Shown: one piece after another, positions 50,820 to 63,030 of the stretch
Numbering within the stretch: the first letter of the stretch is position 1
Layout: every line of letters begins with the position of its first letter
DNA from: Diatrype stigma
Taxonomy: Eukaryota; Ascomycota; Sordariomycetes; Xylariales; Diatrypaceae
Length of the DNA stretch: 64,000 nt
Assembly (NCBI GenBank): GCA_022225965.2
Contig: JAKJXP020000019.1
Location: forward strand, 1-64,000
Direction: 5' to 3'
Position numbers and translations under genes: made by a program
Notes under the pieces: generated by a model
Seen by the model: only the letters and a program-made list of their open reading frames with translations
Told to the model about the DNA's origin: nothing
Database searches by the model: none

Positions 50820-51999
50820 CGAGAGGGGGTAGGTCAGGGCAGTTACTGGGAATCAACTTCGATAGTAAGTTTACTATCGTGGGATGATTTACCCCTCCGC
50901 CGTTGAAAGGCGATTTAATCGAAATGTAAGGCGGAGAGATCTACGTCTGTAGTATTAATCAAGAGTATCTATTGAATGATATATAGCTATGTTACCTTCG
51001 ACCATATAACCCCAAGGTATCTTACGTCATGTGATGAGTGATCTTCAACTGCGCTCTGGTTCGGTCTGCAAGCTGACCCTATTTACGCGATAGTTAATTT
51101 GGGGAGGAGAGGAGAACAACGGAATCTGATGGAGTATCAGCCTATAATGCCCGTCAAATATGAAGTTGTCTTACCCATGGGCCATGGATGCTGCTCACTG
51201 TAGCGTTTCATTGCATATGCAATGGCATGTGTCACCTTACGTCCTATCCCTGACCAATAGAAGACTCCTCATTAATCCGCTCTTGGTCCGGTCTACGGAA
51301 GAGTAGCAACTCGAAGACATGAGTTTATGGGCTTAAAGGATAGAATTGACCATAATATCTTCAGTCTACAATGTCGTCCAGATTCGGCCATGTGGTTATC
51401 CTAAACTTATGTAAGTGATCGTGACCATATACAGACAGCTGCCGAGGCAATCAGATTTAGACCAGTGAGGAGAGCATACATTCCTGGATACGTGCACGGA
51501 AAATGGTGCGGAAGGAGGTTGAAACGATCAGGGGCTATTGACTACCTACGATGTTATATATAAGGGCTGATGACAGTATATAGGTCAACTCCCTTGTATC
51601 TCGCGCATTGAATGTATATAACCCAAGCTCATGCCCATGCTCATCCCATGATATGTATGTTAAGTATCGTGAGCCCGCGAAGGTTTGCAATATGTCGAAG
51701 AATACCTGGCGACTATTGACTCTAGTATCAAGCTGAGTTCTGAGTCTGAGGAGGTCGGGGGTTCTGCGCGAGATAGTATCCAAGCAGTCATTCACATGAC
51801 ACTCGAGCCATCTCCCAAGTGAACATGCCAACTGAATATGAATGCATCGACGTAGCTTCCGTGGCATTGCACCTTTTGCTAGAGCACAGCAACACCCGAT
51901 CGGTCATCCGTATTGAAGAGCCGCATCTCCGATTGAGCACAAAGGGCAGCCGGGCAGTACCAAGTAGCCGCAAGTTCAGCCTAGCAGATGACAAGCTGT
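50820..51999. other. Intergenic: P450 promoter and JmjC 3' flank
   Basis: Besides the palindrome, TATA-like ATATATAA occurs near 51550 but is far from the P450 start. No gene recognised; a plus-strand frame at 51819-52007 overlaps the end of the JmjC-type gene. Confidence 0.5.
50860..50879. promoter_or_regulatory. 20-bp palindrome ahead of the P450
   Basis: CGATAGTAAGTTTACTATCG: perfect 9-bp arms around GT, 41 nt upstream of the P450 ATG on the minus strand. It could be a dimeric regulator site or a hairpin in the 5' leader. Confidence 0.4.
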
Positions 52000-53340
52000 T
52001 CACCTAAACCACCAGTTGACAGAAGCGTTCAACACGCCCGCCCCATTGCTCCTGACACTATGCCACCAGCCCTTCGGAATGAACATGGTATCGCCCGGCC
52101 TCAGAACAGCCTGCTGCATATCCGCCTGCCCCTCCTCCACCACGGCATCCTCTCCCTCGCCCCAAACCGCGCGCTCCAGCGCCTCCCTCTCAACCCCACC
52201 CATCATCTCCGCGCCCCGCAACCTCGAATTGGCATCCCCGCGCATCCCGACCTCAGCGCGCACGCGCTCGTACAGGGCCTGGCCCCGCGCCGGCGGCAGG
52301 ATGCGCACGTGCTTCTCGCCGAGCAGCTGGCAGAACAGGTTGGGGTTGGGGTCGCGGTGCAGGGGCGTGCAGGTCGGCTCGAGCCCCAGCCAGACGCTGG
52401 ACCCGTAGATGTCGCCGCGGCCGGCGCCGTGCACCAGGCCCGGCGTCGGCAGGTCCTCCTTGGCGAGGTCGCCGTCGCCGTTGCCGTCCTTGCCGCCGTC
52501 CTTGCTCCGGCTCTTGGGCAGGTGGTCCACCGGGCACTGCGCGATGTACAGGCGCTGCAGCCGCGTGTGCGGGTACTGCCGCGGCCGCGTCGCGTTGAAC
52601 TCGCAGGCGCGGGCGAGCAGGCCGAGGGGCGCGTAGAACTGGCGGAACTCCTGCTTTTGCGGAGTCGAGGAGGAGCCGGAGTGGTCAGCCGAGTACGACG
52701 AGGGGTCGTCGTCCTCGTGCAGCGTGGAGGGGTCGGCGAGCGCGGCGATCAGCGACATCAGCGGCAGGTACCGCTCGTTGCTGTGGGCGATGAGCCAGGA
52801 GCGGAACTCGGTCAGTATGCCGCCCAGCGACGGGTACTGGCCCGGGATGGCCGAGGCCGAGGCCGCCGGGTCCGTGAGCTCGTAGGGGAAGATGGTCTGG
52901 CTGTACCGCGTCAGGCGCGGCGACAGGGTGTGGTCGCCGTGCAGGCCGCGCGGCTCGAACCACCGCGTCATAGCCGGCAGCTCGTGCGAGTCCCGCATCA
53001 CGAGCGGGAGCTCCGGGTCGAAAGTCTCCAGACGGAAGATGAACAGGTTCACAGCGCCTTGTGTTGTGCGCACCTCTGGGATTCTGCGGTGGTTGCTGGT
53101 CTGCGCTTCTGCTTCCTCCTGCCCCTTGGGCGTTTCGCTGCCACGGCTGCCACCATCATATTCGCGGCCACTACCACCACTATCCGAAGAAGCGGGCCGG
53201 CGAAGAACAAAGGTCCCGCCTGGGGAGTAGAGTCTAGCGTGACATGATAATGGTGATGATGATGCGGGCCAGCGACAGCGGCGGGTTATTGATGCGTTGT
53301 TTCTTATCAAGGCATTCGTGGCCCTAGTCAATGAATGCAT
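52000..53340 (-). CDS. JmjC/cupin-8-type Fe(II)/2-oxoglutarate oxygenase
   Basis: 446 residues, single exon, ATG at 53340. The N-terminus (MHSLTRATNALIRNNASITRRCRW) is basic, lacks acidic residues and could target mitochondria; a Ser/Gly-rich linker follows to about residue 75. The catalytic part shows SSVWLGLEPTCTPLHRDPNPN with the HxD-type iron ligands at about residue 326-328, FCQLLGEKHVRILPP, and GDTMFIPKGWWHSVR with the distal His near 427, then ASVNWWFR at the end. This is the cupin-8/JmjC-like order (FIH- and JMJD-related proteins), which hydroxylate proteins or demethylate lysines; substrate unknown. Acidic and Gly/Lys-rich low-complexity inserts interrupt the middle (about 275-295). 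Very GC-rich third positions create long antisense frames that should be ignored. It could be housekeeping rather than part of a cluster with the two genes to its left. Confidence 0.82.
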   Translation of the reverse strand: MHSLTRATNALIRNNASITRRCRWPASSSPLSCHARLYSPGGTFVLRRPASSDSGGSGREYDGGSRGSETPKGQEEAEAQTSNHRRIPEVRTTQGAVNLFIFRLETFDPELPLVMRDSHELPAMTRWFEPRGLHGDHTLSPRLTRYSQTIFPYELTDPAASASAIPGQYPSLGGILTEFRSWLIAHSNERYLPLMSLIAALADPSTLHEDDDPSSYSADHSGSSSTPQKQEFRQFYAPLGLLARACEFNATRPRQYPHTRLQRLYIAQCPVDHLPKSRSKDGGKDGNGDGDLAKEDLPTPGLVHGAGRGDIYGSSVWLGLEPTCTPLHRDPNPNLFCQLLGEKHVRILPPARGQALYERVRAEVGMRGDANSRLRGAEMMGGVEREALERAVWGEGEDAVVEEGQADMQQAVLRPGDTMFIPKGWWHSVRSNGAGVLNASVNWWFR

Positions 53341-53943
53341 TGCAGTATTGCATTAGGTTTTGGAACTTCGAGCCATGACCTGTTGGTCTGTTTCGGGGGC
53401 GTCCATTCGTTGCACACGGCAGGCAATCTTTGGCATGTGCAAATAAATGTAGAGATACGCACGGACCACGAGGGGTCCAGTCCAGTCTTTTGATCGAGGA
53501 ACAACAATAAGTTACTTTCCTAGGTACTTTGTCACTCTGTCTGGCAGCTCGTTCTTGGGTACGAAGTAGACTTTAGCTACCTGATCATCTCAACCTATTA
53601 GGCATGTAGAATGCACAGGCTGCAGAGACATAGACAGAAAACCCGTAAAAGGGTTAAGCTGCAGTTCGAAGTCTTACCAACGGAACTACTCCGTGAAGCT
53701 CAGTCACAGTTCATCTATCATCTATGTAGGTCACGGGCGCTAGGATACTCGCGATGGCTTATCGTTATCATGACAAAACCCAAATCTACATTACCTATGA
53801 ACCTGTGAGCTCAAGTAAAAATATCCAGTCCATAATCAAGTCGTACATAATACGTGGCATACGTGGCATATCTGGCTGGGCAAGATAAAGATCAAAAAGG
53901 AATATGGAACAGAACTGCTTGATATCAAAAAGTAAAGTTGCCA
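53341..53943. other. Intergenic, nothing recognised
   Basis: Upstream side of the JmjC-type gene and downstream side of the tRNA gene. The minus strand reads a T5 run just past the tRNA 3' end, in 53921-53940, a fitting pol III terminator. Confidence 0.5.
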
Positions 53944-54076
53944 TGGACGCTGTGGGAATTGAACCCACGACCCTTCGCAATCATCATGAATAAACAAAGA
54001 AACAATGTTGAACAACTATTGTTACCATGTTCATACGAGATGCAAAGCGAATATCATACCCCTAGACCAAGCGCCC
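53944..54076 (-). tRNA. tRNA-Ala(UGC) with a 61-nt intron
   Basis: Minus strand. Exons 54041-54076 and 53944-53979, intron 53980-54040. The acceptor stem GGGCGCT/AGCGTCC pairs fully with one G-U at position 3-70, the alanine identity signal, and the discriminator is A. D arm GGTCTAGGGGTATGATA; anticodon stem TTCGC/GCGAA; loop TTTGCAT, giving anticodon TGC. T arm GTGGG-TTCAATT-CCCAC. The intron begins one nucleotide 3' of the anticodon, the canonical place, but is long for a tRNA intron. CCA is not encoded. The body resembles fungal tRNA-Pro, yet no Pro anticodon can be placed in the loop. Confidence 0.8.
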
Positions 54077-57000
54077 GGCTTTCTGGTTGGTGATCAAGTT
54101 TTTTGTTATCGAGTGCTATATATACATGATAGCATGTAGACTGTTTGTCACTTGATACTAATTGGTAGACAATTGGCAGACCGTCTTTGATACGCTGAAT
54201 TCATTGGCCTGGTCTTGTCGCTAACTTAGGGCTTTGCTTACATTGGTGCAAACATCATTATAGCTACGTTAAACCTGATTGGCTGAAATCTCGACAATAG
54301 TCCTGTCAATTGGAGCACTAGGTGCTTAGACTATGGTAAGACTATGGTAAACCATTGACTGGAGGTCCTATAAGGTAGTTCAATACACTATAACTGTAGT
54401 ACATTCAACGTTGTTGCTACCGTGAGCCTCTCATGTCTTTCATTCGGGATTGTTAACTTTGTCTTTTCAATTGAACCAATTCGTCCTTTGCTTTTTCGAG
54501 AAGAACTATTATACACCGTATTCATATGGGTCTGGGCAACCAGTCCACTTGTAATCTGGGGTAGGTACTGCGTAATCTGGGGGCGGGTGGTCATGGGATT
54601 ACCATTACGGATTGTCTACGGATTGTCTATCCTACCCACCTGCTGCCTGCCTGCCTCCATCGTCTGCCTACGTAATGAGTATTGGCATATTACTATGTAA
54701 GGTGGTCGAGATAGACAGATCCCAAGGCCTCACTCCCCGTTGCACATAGCAACCCGTCGAGTGAACCACCGCATACGGCACTGCCGGGTGCCGGATCGTG
54801 GGGCCGTCCAGGCAAGCGCACTGTCACGACAGGAAACCCCAACCCATGATCTCTTTCCTACGGCCTCGCGCCTCGCGCCTCGCTTGGCGAGCGGTCAGCC
54901 GATATACAGAGACTTTTACTCTGTATGGCGACCACGGAACATCTGGTAGCGAGAGATCTGCACGGATGTTCGGTACCTATATCCCCCTACCTTCCATTAT
55001 GGAACTGCTATGTAAGTACATAGTCGCCTCCATACAACCCTAGGCTTGACGAAGAGGTCCGGTAGCGCTATTAGATTTGGGGGAAATGGTTGTCGTAGTA
55101 ATTAATATCAATGTGTGCTCCTTCGTACGGGATCTAGAATGTTCTGCTGTGTTGCGTAGGCCGCGATATTAACTGTCGCGTGACACGGCTTTGCCTGCTT
55201 GGCCGGTTTACACATCGACTTGGATATGGACGGAATTAGGAATTGTTGCGCACTGTAATAATCCGATAGTTGCGCCTAGTCACTTAGGTCTTTCTCTTCT
55301 GGAGGCTGGTCTTTGAACGGGAGCGTGCCGAGATCTTCAGAGATCTTCAGAGTTGGTGCTAACCGCCCTTGTTGGACTATTTGCTCGAGCCGGAGCGCCT
55401 TGTGCGGCTATTGTAGGTCGTTTGCTAGCTCCGTACACCGACCTGCGTCCGATGTGCGGGAATCCAAATCGTCACCAAGGAGTCATTCAGTCGGCCCGGC
55501 GAAGTCTACAGATCTACCTACCTACCCACCTATGAGAGCATGAAAAAACTTCAGCTAAGGACTTTAGTAGTTGTACGGGAGGCAAAATGCTCCGAGATTG
55601 TTACAACCCCGTTGTTTTGTCTTCATCGCAAACAAGTAGCGCTAAGGGATCGAGCGCGTTCTTTGGCATCGCAGGCGATGTATGCGTCGCAAGAGACTCC
55701 AACTCCTTCCAGGCGGCTCGAAATTATCCGTCTGAACTATCGATCAACCTGTATTATTAGTCACCTGTATCACAACGCTATATGCGTCTAGGTTGGGGTC
55801 TGTCAGATTTCTAAACCCCACACAATGGGGCTACATTCATAGCACCATTCACTTTTTGACAATCAACCCTCGTGTGACCATAGTTCCGAAGCAAAACTCG
55901 TACGATGGCGAGCTCGGTAGGAAGATTTCTATATGACCTTCCCCATACTCGGCGGTCGAAGGGTTGATCATGAGGACGGAATGGAGTGGGGAATCGAGGG
56001 GCACGGAGGGGGCCATATTCCCAAAGCACTGGCGTTCAATTTGCTCAGGCATTAGTTGGTTGAGAAGTTCCTTGCAAATGCAAAGATTTTGCGGGGTTGC
56101 AGCATGCTAGACAGGGACCCTGAAAAGAAATTGACTGTCAGGAACGAGACAGGACCCTGATTTGCCTGATGCAGAGAAATCCCGGCAATGACCCTGATAT
56201 CTCAGCGATGCCGATGATAGAAACGGGCGTGAATAAATTGCCTAGCGGCTGTTACTGGCTCGAGGGAGAAGCTGGGGTAGTCTTGAGCGGGACGTCGATG
56301 CAACTCGAGACACCAAAGAGGGCAACCTCACCCACCTGGGTTAATTCATCCGCGGCGGGTATGCGAACTCAGGGTGGGCAGTATGCGACGCTGGGATAAT
56401 AACTCCCTCGTGGTTATCAGTACACCATCAATGCACCAGTCATTCCATACATATGTGTGTAAGGCGGGGGCATCGACAGGTAAGGAAAGACAGAGACGAA
56501 GAAAGAGGGCGGAAGAGGCGGGGGAGGAGCGGGAATGGGGAAGCCTTTCCTTGGAGAACAATGCTGTACAATGCTGTACGTACAATACCTACAGTAGGTA
56601 CGCACGGCAGGTAATGTGATATATGACTGTTGGGAACAATCTAATTGGTGGCCTGGCTATATTCACTTAGGTCCATGTTTAGATCTAGGGGACGGGAGGG
56701 GTGTCAGCTCTTCATCGCCGCTTACGGCGCACATCGCTGGCTAATGATGAGGGAGACTGCTACGTTAGCATACGATGGCAAAACTCGATTTGTTGGCGTA
56801 TCTCTCGATGCCAGTAAGCCCCCATGGTCACAGTCACAGCACGGCTATTGCTCGATATTTGGGTGATTGATTTTTAAAAAAGGGGTAGTAAGAACTTGGT
56901 GGTAGGGGGTTATTTGGAGAGTGAGGTTATTAATAGCTGCACACTTTAATGAGTGTCAGATGGTGGGGGAGGGGAGAAGGGCAGGGCAGGGGGGCAGCAG

Positions 57001-59383
57001 TTGGGCTGTAAGATGAATTACGTAGAAATTGGAGCTTCGGACACCGAGGCTTCCAGGTTGTTATATCATGATGTCTGTAGGTACTCCGCAAAGCTAAATC
57101 TGATAAACTGAACAACTGCAAGACGCAGATGCAGTGCTTACCTAGGTGCCGGTATATTACCAAGGACCACGAGGCGGAGCCTGGATTCTAGAATGTCCAG
57201 AATATAAACTTGACAATCTCTCCTCCAGTAGCTGCAGAATGGCAGATGGCAAATGGAAAATGGCAAAACTGGACCATAGGCGTGATACTGATGTTTCTGA
57301 TAATGCGCAGCGTCCCAAGTTTGGCCGAGACACCCTGGGACACGTAGGGCAGTGAGAAGGTTATTGGGCAAGAATACTGGGAAGAGGGGACAGATTGCAG
57401 GCACCTCAATTCCTACCACCTAAGATACACATACCTGCACATGTACATACATACATACTACATACATACCTACAGCATGAAGTTACGTAGTCTGCCGTAG
57501 TGCCTACAGTGAGGGTGCAAGTACCCATTGTAAGTACCCATCATCATCAAACAGTGGGGTAGACGTGGCCCCTTACCCGTAAAGCCGCTCCTCCGTCCTC
57601 CGTCCTCCAGTCGCTGCCAGCGCCCAGGTGTGGTGTCTGGGTGTTCACAACCTTGGAAGTTGCTCTCAACTCAAGTTTTGTCACCACCTGCAGGCCCCTG
57701 GTGAGTCTCGGAGTCTCTGTTACTGCGGTACTTGTGAATTGCGAGCTTCTGTCTACCAGAGAGATGAATTGCGGTATCAATTCCCATCTGCTCAGTGGTT
57801 TCCCCATTCAGCATGAGGCAAGTAGTACTTCCGATGTCAGGGAAACCTGCAGCCCGGCCAAGTAGACGTCTATCTGTCATGATTTCCAGGTACCTCGTAC
57901 TCTAGCTTGCTCATTTGGTTCCCTTTTCTTTCCCCCTTCCCCAAATGCGATCTTTCCATGTGATCTTCCAAGCTTCCATATTCCCAGTCGTGCGCCAGAA
58001 GCCAGCCCGTGCCAGCCACGTACATACACACACATACGCATACGCATACTATGTACGCATACGCATACACATACACATGCACATTGTACACAACCTTGGA
58101 ATAGTGACACCCTGCGCCAATACCCACAAGCAAAACACCAAACGGTCCGAACAGTCTCTATCGTCTCAAGTCCACGGCCCAGAGATGAGTCCAGCAATGG
58201 AATAAAAGCGGTCTGTCACACGACTGCCCAATCGTAAGGGGACTGCCCGTAGATGTCGGTGGGTTGGGCCCAAAGCTTTCCAGGGCCTTGTACATTGAGA
58301 TCGAGACCAGCCAACCGAATATCCTAGACCGCACATATTCCATCCCCACCGGCCACGACATACGTACAGGCTACATGCTATACTACAGGCTACATGCTGC
58401 ATACCTGCTACATAACACATACCCACACGTATATCGCGATCCATTTCGATAGAACGACCCACGCCCACGGCGGCCACGAACCACAACCCGCCAGGAGGGA
58501 AAAGTGCTGCCCAAGCTTCTTTCTCTCTCGCTTGTCGCCCCTGCAGGCTAACTCGTCTAGGGAATGGGCGAATTGAGCAACGGGCATTTGGATTTCACCG
58601 CATTGACAAGTGGTCGCGCTTCACAGGCCGGCTCCAGGAACGCTCCTACGATGTATTAGGAAGGCTTATCGAACATTTCGAGCATATCGAGCATTCACAT
58701 ATGACTGTGTAGCTTTCCCCTCTTAACTACATACCTACATACCTACCCTGACTTTCACGATCTACTATTATCTTGCTCCCTTCTCGGTCTCTGTTTCTAT
58801 GTTATGTCATATTCCACAGAAGACCTGCAGGAACCCAGTCCCCAGTGCCTATCACTTGCCATTGATACAATTGATAAAATTCCAGGTTGTTGTGTGCAGA
58901 GACAGACTACAGCTACTCGCATAGTAGAGTAGCCCAGGTTGTTGGTATCAAGCATTGACCGAATATCATCAATACCGCATGATCTTGTGGTTGCTGAAAC
59001 GACGTCGTTCCTGCCCTCACCACGATATTTAACAATCAACAATAAGCTATTGCCTATTGTCTACATTGTCGATTACGGCTGCTTGCCGAGCAACTCTGCA
59101 ACCCTGCAACCCTACCTAGGTAGCTGAGGTAGTCCGAGCAATCAACAGAACATACCAATTCAACTTCCACTTCGACCAATACGCAACGCAAACCCAATTG
59201 AGATAACTATTGGTGGTTCTGGTTAACACCGATATTAACAATACTGAAGTAGTCTAGTCCTGGTCCTTCCAGTCTACCTAGAATTGGGCTTTCCATCAGT
59301 CCATTACTTCACCTAGCGAAAGCCGAAATCTTCCAAGTCCACCTGCTTCGCCACCAATTGATATTCGGAAGTCTTGACCAACC
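54077..59383. other. 5.3-kb gene-free region
   Basis: No supported gene. Simple repeats: CATACGCATACACATAC-type run at about 58020-58085, a GAAAGAGG purine stretch at about 56485-56535, and scattered TACCTA/TAGGTA. Overlapping antiparallel frames (55811-56052, 57870-58205) lack domains. The last 100-200 nt are the 5' leader of the coiled-coil gene. Confidence 0.5.
58020..58085. repeat. CATACG/CATACA microsatellite-like run
   Basis: Mixed ACAT, ACAC and ACGCAT units. Low-complexity DNA with no further features. Confidence 0.65.
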
Positions 59384-61331
59384 ATGCTCACCATGTCGAG
59401 GTTACCGTCTGACTCGTTCCTGCCTACGGGCGGAATGCCATTCAGTCCGAGTCCCAATGAACGCTCCATCTCACAAGTCTTTTCGACAACATCGACATCA
59501 ACGTCATCCACACTAGCGTCAACATCCTCAACACACATCAACGGTCGTTCAACCTCCGGCATATCGCCATTATCCCTGCCGCACTCACTAGAACAAATAT
59601 CATACCTTGACGAGCTCGCTGTATTACCACATTCGAACCACCATCGCTCACAGCGCCGGGGCCAGTCTAGCACCCGAGATCGACAAGCAGCCAGTCCACT
59701 TCCCTCGAGGGATCAGTCAACTTCGGGCATCACATCGCCTCCAGGCCTTGCGCCTCCAGTCCTTGCGCTTTCTAGCCCATCGCAATCCACTTCGCCTGAG
59801 CGATCCAGCAATCCGGCCCTTGCTCACCAGTTGAAACGTGTTGTTCAGCAGAACCGGAGGTTGTTGGAGAACTGGGAGGCTGAGCGAGCCCACCTGGAAG
59901 CGAACCGCGCCCGAGCCGAGGAGGTGTACAAGGAAGAGCGTGAGATCATGGATGAAGAGCGGGCTATATGGGTAGAGGAGAGGACCCAGCTCGAAAATGC
60001 AGTGCTGGAATGGAAGAGGCGGGCTGAGATGGCTGAATCCGAGCGAGACAATGCTCGTAAGGAGGTGGATGCTCTGCGCAAGCAATGCGACATCTACCGC
60101 AGGTTATCCGGTAGTACACGGGGAGGAGCATCTAGTAATTCGACCGGAACTCCGACAGCAACTGGAAGCGCCAGTTCTGACAGTCTCGGCGGTCGAAGAA
60201 CTTCGGTACAGTTCAAGGATCCAACACCCATTTTGTCTCCGTTGACAGGACATCCGTTTCCCGGTCCTGGCCTAGGCGTGACCATGCCCGAATCCAAACC
60301 GTTTGAGCCATTGGATCCTCGTATGCAGTCCGCTTCTCCACCAACCGCCACGCCGAGCGTAGAGCAAGACCGGGTCCCGTCGATTAATATATCCGACGTG
60401 ATTCCAGGCCTTGAAGGAATCCGGGTCAAAAGGCCTGCTTTGGAAAGGTCCACCTTCACCGACGAGAAAATATCGTCTTCCTCAGCTTCCTCGTCCAAAT
60501 CTGAGTCCCCGAACTCGAAGGGTCGATCTAATCCCGCCCAGTTGACCAAGCAGGTTCTTGAGGCGCCTGAAACATCTAGACTTACGCTACATGCCGGCCA
60601 CACTCCCAACCACTCCATCTCTTTATCTCGCCTTCAAACCGCGCAGACTACAAGGGCTCCGAACACTGCCGATAGCTCCGGTGCTGCCACCCCAACGCAG
60701 GAACCAACCGAGTCTAATGTGAGTGGAGGACAGCATGCCCAAGCCGATGCAGATGCTACCTCAGGTCTTGCCCCGGCCCCAGCACCTGCTTTAGCGCCCG
60801 AAGAAACGTACGACGACGAGGAACCTATGGGTCATATGGATCCAAGCGAGGGTGACCGACCCTTAGAGGGTCCATTGCAGCTGAGGAATCGCCCTGCTTC
60901 TGATGAGCCATTCCTGCGGAGATTGTCCGACAAACTCGAGGATTTCATCAGAAACAATGACACCACGCCGACCGTACTGCGAGGAGTCGACGTAGCTTCT
61001 CCTTCGCCGGTACAAAGTCCCCCTCTGCAAGCTTCTGAAGCTGGTACTAGCCAAAGTGAGGATGCCGGTGCAGCAGTTTCTACTGGGATTGATGACGACA
61101 AGGATGACGATATCCCATTGAAACGTAAGCAACCCCTGAATTTTTTCCTATCTGTTGTTATTGCCTTTATAGAGCAGAGGACTCGTGCGACCGTGTTGAG
61201 AAGCATCTACTTCTACGCAAATTCTGGATGTGCTTTTTGACAGAACGTTTCAAGAGTCGTGGCTAACTGATCTTATAGTCAAAAGCACTAGCAATTTCGG
61301 CCAACCTCTAGGAGAAGCCAGGAGCCAATGA
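59384..61331 (+). CDS. Coiled-coil protein of unknown function, two exons
   Basis: Model: 59384-61124 joined to 61279-61331; 597 residues. ATG at 59384, with a second in-frame ATG three codons on. Residues about 1-145 are Ser/Thr/Pro-rich. A continuous charged coiled coil spans about 147-245 (LKRVVQQNRRLLENWEAE, EREIMDEERAIWVEERTQLE, EKRRAEMAESERDNARKEV-like), then a long disordered region. The 154-nt intron has donor GTAAGC, branch CTAAC at 61263-61267 and acceptor TATAG. It joins DDIPLK to LKSTSNFGQPLGEA, giving a short, conserved-looking C-terminus. A nearer acceptor (TTTATAG, 48 nt, in frame) or intron retention would instead give a tail ending IYFYANSGCAF. No catalytic domain, so a scaffold or cytoskeleton-linked role is possible; I do not recognise the family. 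Confidence 0.75.
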
Positions 61332-63030
61332 TGACTGGGGCGCTGCATTCCTGGCAAAGGGCTTCCTGTAGTCCGATCCCACACACCCTCGGCATCCTCA
61401 ATCATCGCAGCATCCACCACTCTTCACTTCGTTTTTCCTTTCTTTTCTGTTGATCATGAAATTTACCCCCTAGCGTTTGTTTAATTTTGGTTAAAAATCT
61501 TGCGGAGGCTGCTTCTGCCATTCCTATATGATACTCCAATGCACGACATGTTATGATGGCACGAAGATTCCCTTGCAACATAGCACCCACTCTGAATACC
61601 CCCTAAACCTGATCTTTTGATACCTTTTACCTGTTAATTGCCTGGTGCGCAGGAACCATCCTGTTGCTTCCTGTTTGATCTTCTGTTTTCCTCTTTTCCC
61701 CCCTTCGCATGGAGCTGGTCCCCGCGAACGAAGCGATAGAAAATGGCATTGGATTGGCGCAATTTAGACTATCATCATCACCGCCTATTTCTATCATAAG
61801 GCGATCTACTCTAAACACCCCAACCCCCTCTGCTTTCCTCTCCCCCCTTCAGTCTGGCATTGGCGGTCGACGTCGGTTTTCTGTTTCTGGGGACTAAGCA
61901 TATGGAAATAAATCAAAAGAAAAAGAATTGCGGCTCACGCTGGTTATGCGACATACAAGACGGCACAAAAAACGAAGATTGCGCATCTGCATCCGCCTAT
62001 ATACGAGAACCGGATTGCTATTGCACATGCACATAGCAAGCATATTGCCCATATTCTTCGATCATGTTGCGCGGGAAACATGGGGAGGAAGCCCTAGGAG
62101 CCCATTTAGAACACGGTGGTCCCAGGTGTGACATGGGTGCAGTGGAGCGAGGCGGCATGAGCGCTTGGGATGTTGATACGATGATGAGCGGTTGTACAAA
62201 TCAAAACCAATAGCGAGACTTTTAGTAGCAGTGAGATCGTGTACCACGACTTAATGGAGAATATTGCTTGCGTCTCATCCAGCAACCACTGACCCGAACT
62301 TCGCGAAGATAAACTATCCAGTTATGAGTGATATTGATCCCCAAGTGTGTGTAGAAATCCTGCTCTGTTAGGTAGAACGCCTCGATGTGCCCTGAAAGAC
62401 ATGGCACGTGGGGTTCAAGGACAGGCGCGACTAGATACATCTCATGGTACTTTGGGCACGGTATCAGGGTACGGTTTCGGGACGAAGCATCCAGTAACTT
62501 TAGGAATAGGATGTCCTCTTTGACTAAACAACTCTGGCTTGCTCCTGGATCATGGATGGGGATGAAGCAAGTACCGGAGTCCCGGATAGGACAAGAAAAC
62601 ATACGACGATACCTACAGCTATGTAGATGAACGCAACCCCTAGTGAGAATGCTTGGTCTAAACGTCACTATAACACATCCAACATGTATACACTTCCTGG
62701 ATTTCTGGAAATTGCCCTTCATATTTCCGTCGCAATGGTTGGTAGTAATATTTTGTTTTCACTAGATGTATGCCGTGCTCCTAAAATGGTCTCGAACTCG
62801 AACGCCTAACTAAACCTCCAAAAGCTCACACCCACCCACCTCCACAATGATATGATCCAAGATACCTAAGTAGCCGTAGCTCATAGAAACGCTCCTCGCA
62901 CACACACGCACATCTTCAACTATGTTGTATCAACACTGCCGAATCTACCCACGTGCCTAACAAGAGCTGAAACAAGACACGCCAGCACATACACGCGCAC
63001 ATACACACACGCGCGCGCATCCGAAAAAAA
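61332..63030. other. Intergenic: 3' flanks of two convergent genes
   Basis: No gene recognised. A 166-codon minus-strand frame at 62222-62722 has no domain. CA/CG-rich run at about 62989-63020 just beyond the stop of the ISN1-type gene. Confidence 0.45.

Noticed and set aside
51988..53247. 419-codon plus-strand frame opposite the JmjC-type gene
   Set aside because: Composition is Arg/Val/Ala/Gln-biased as expected for the complement of a GC-rich gene; the minus strand carries the catalytic motifs.
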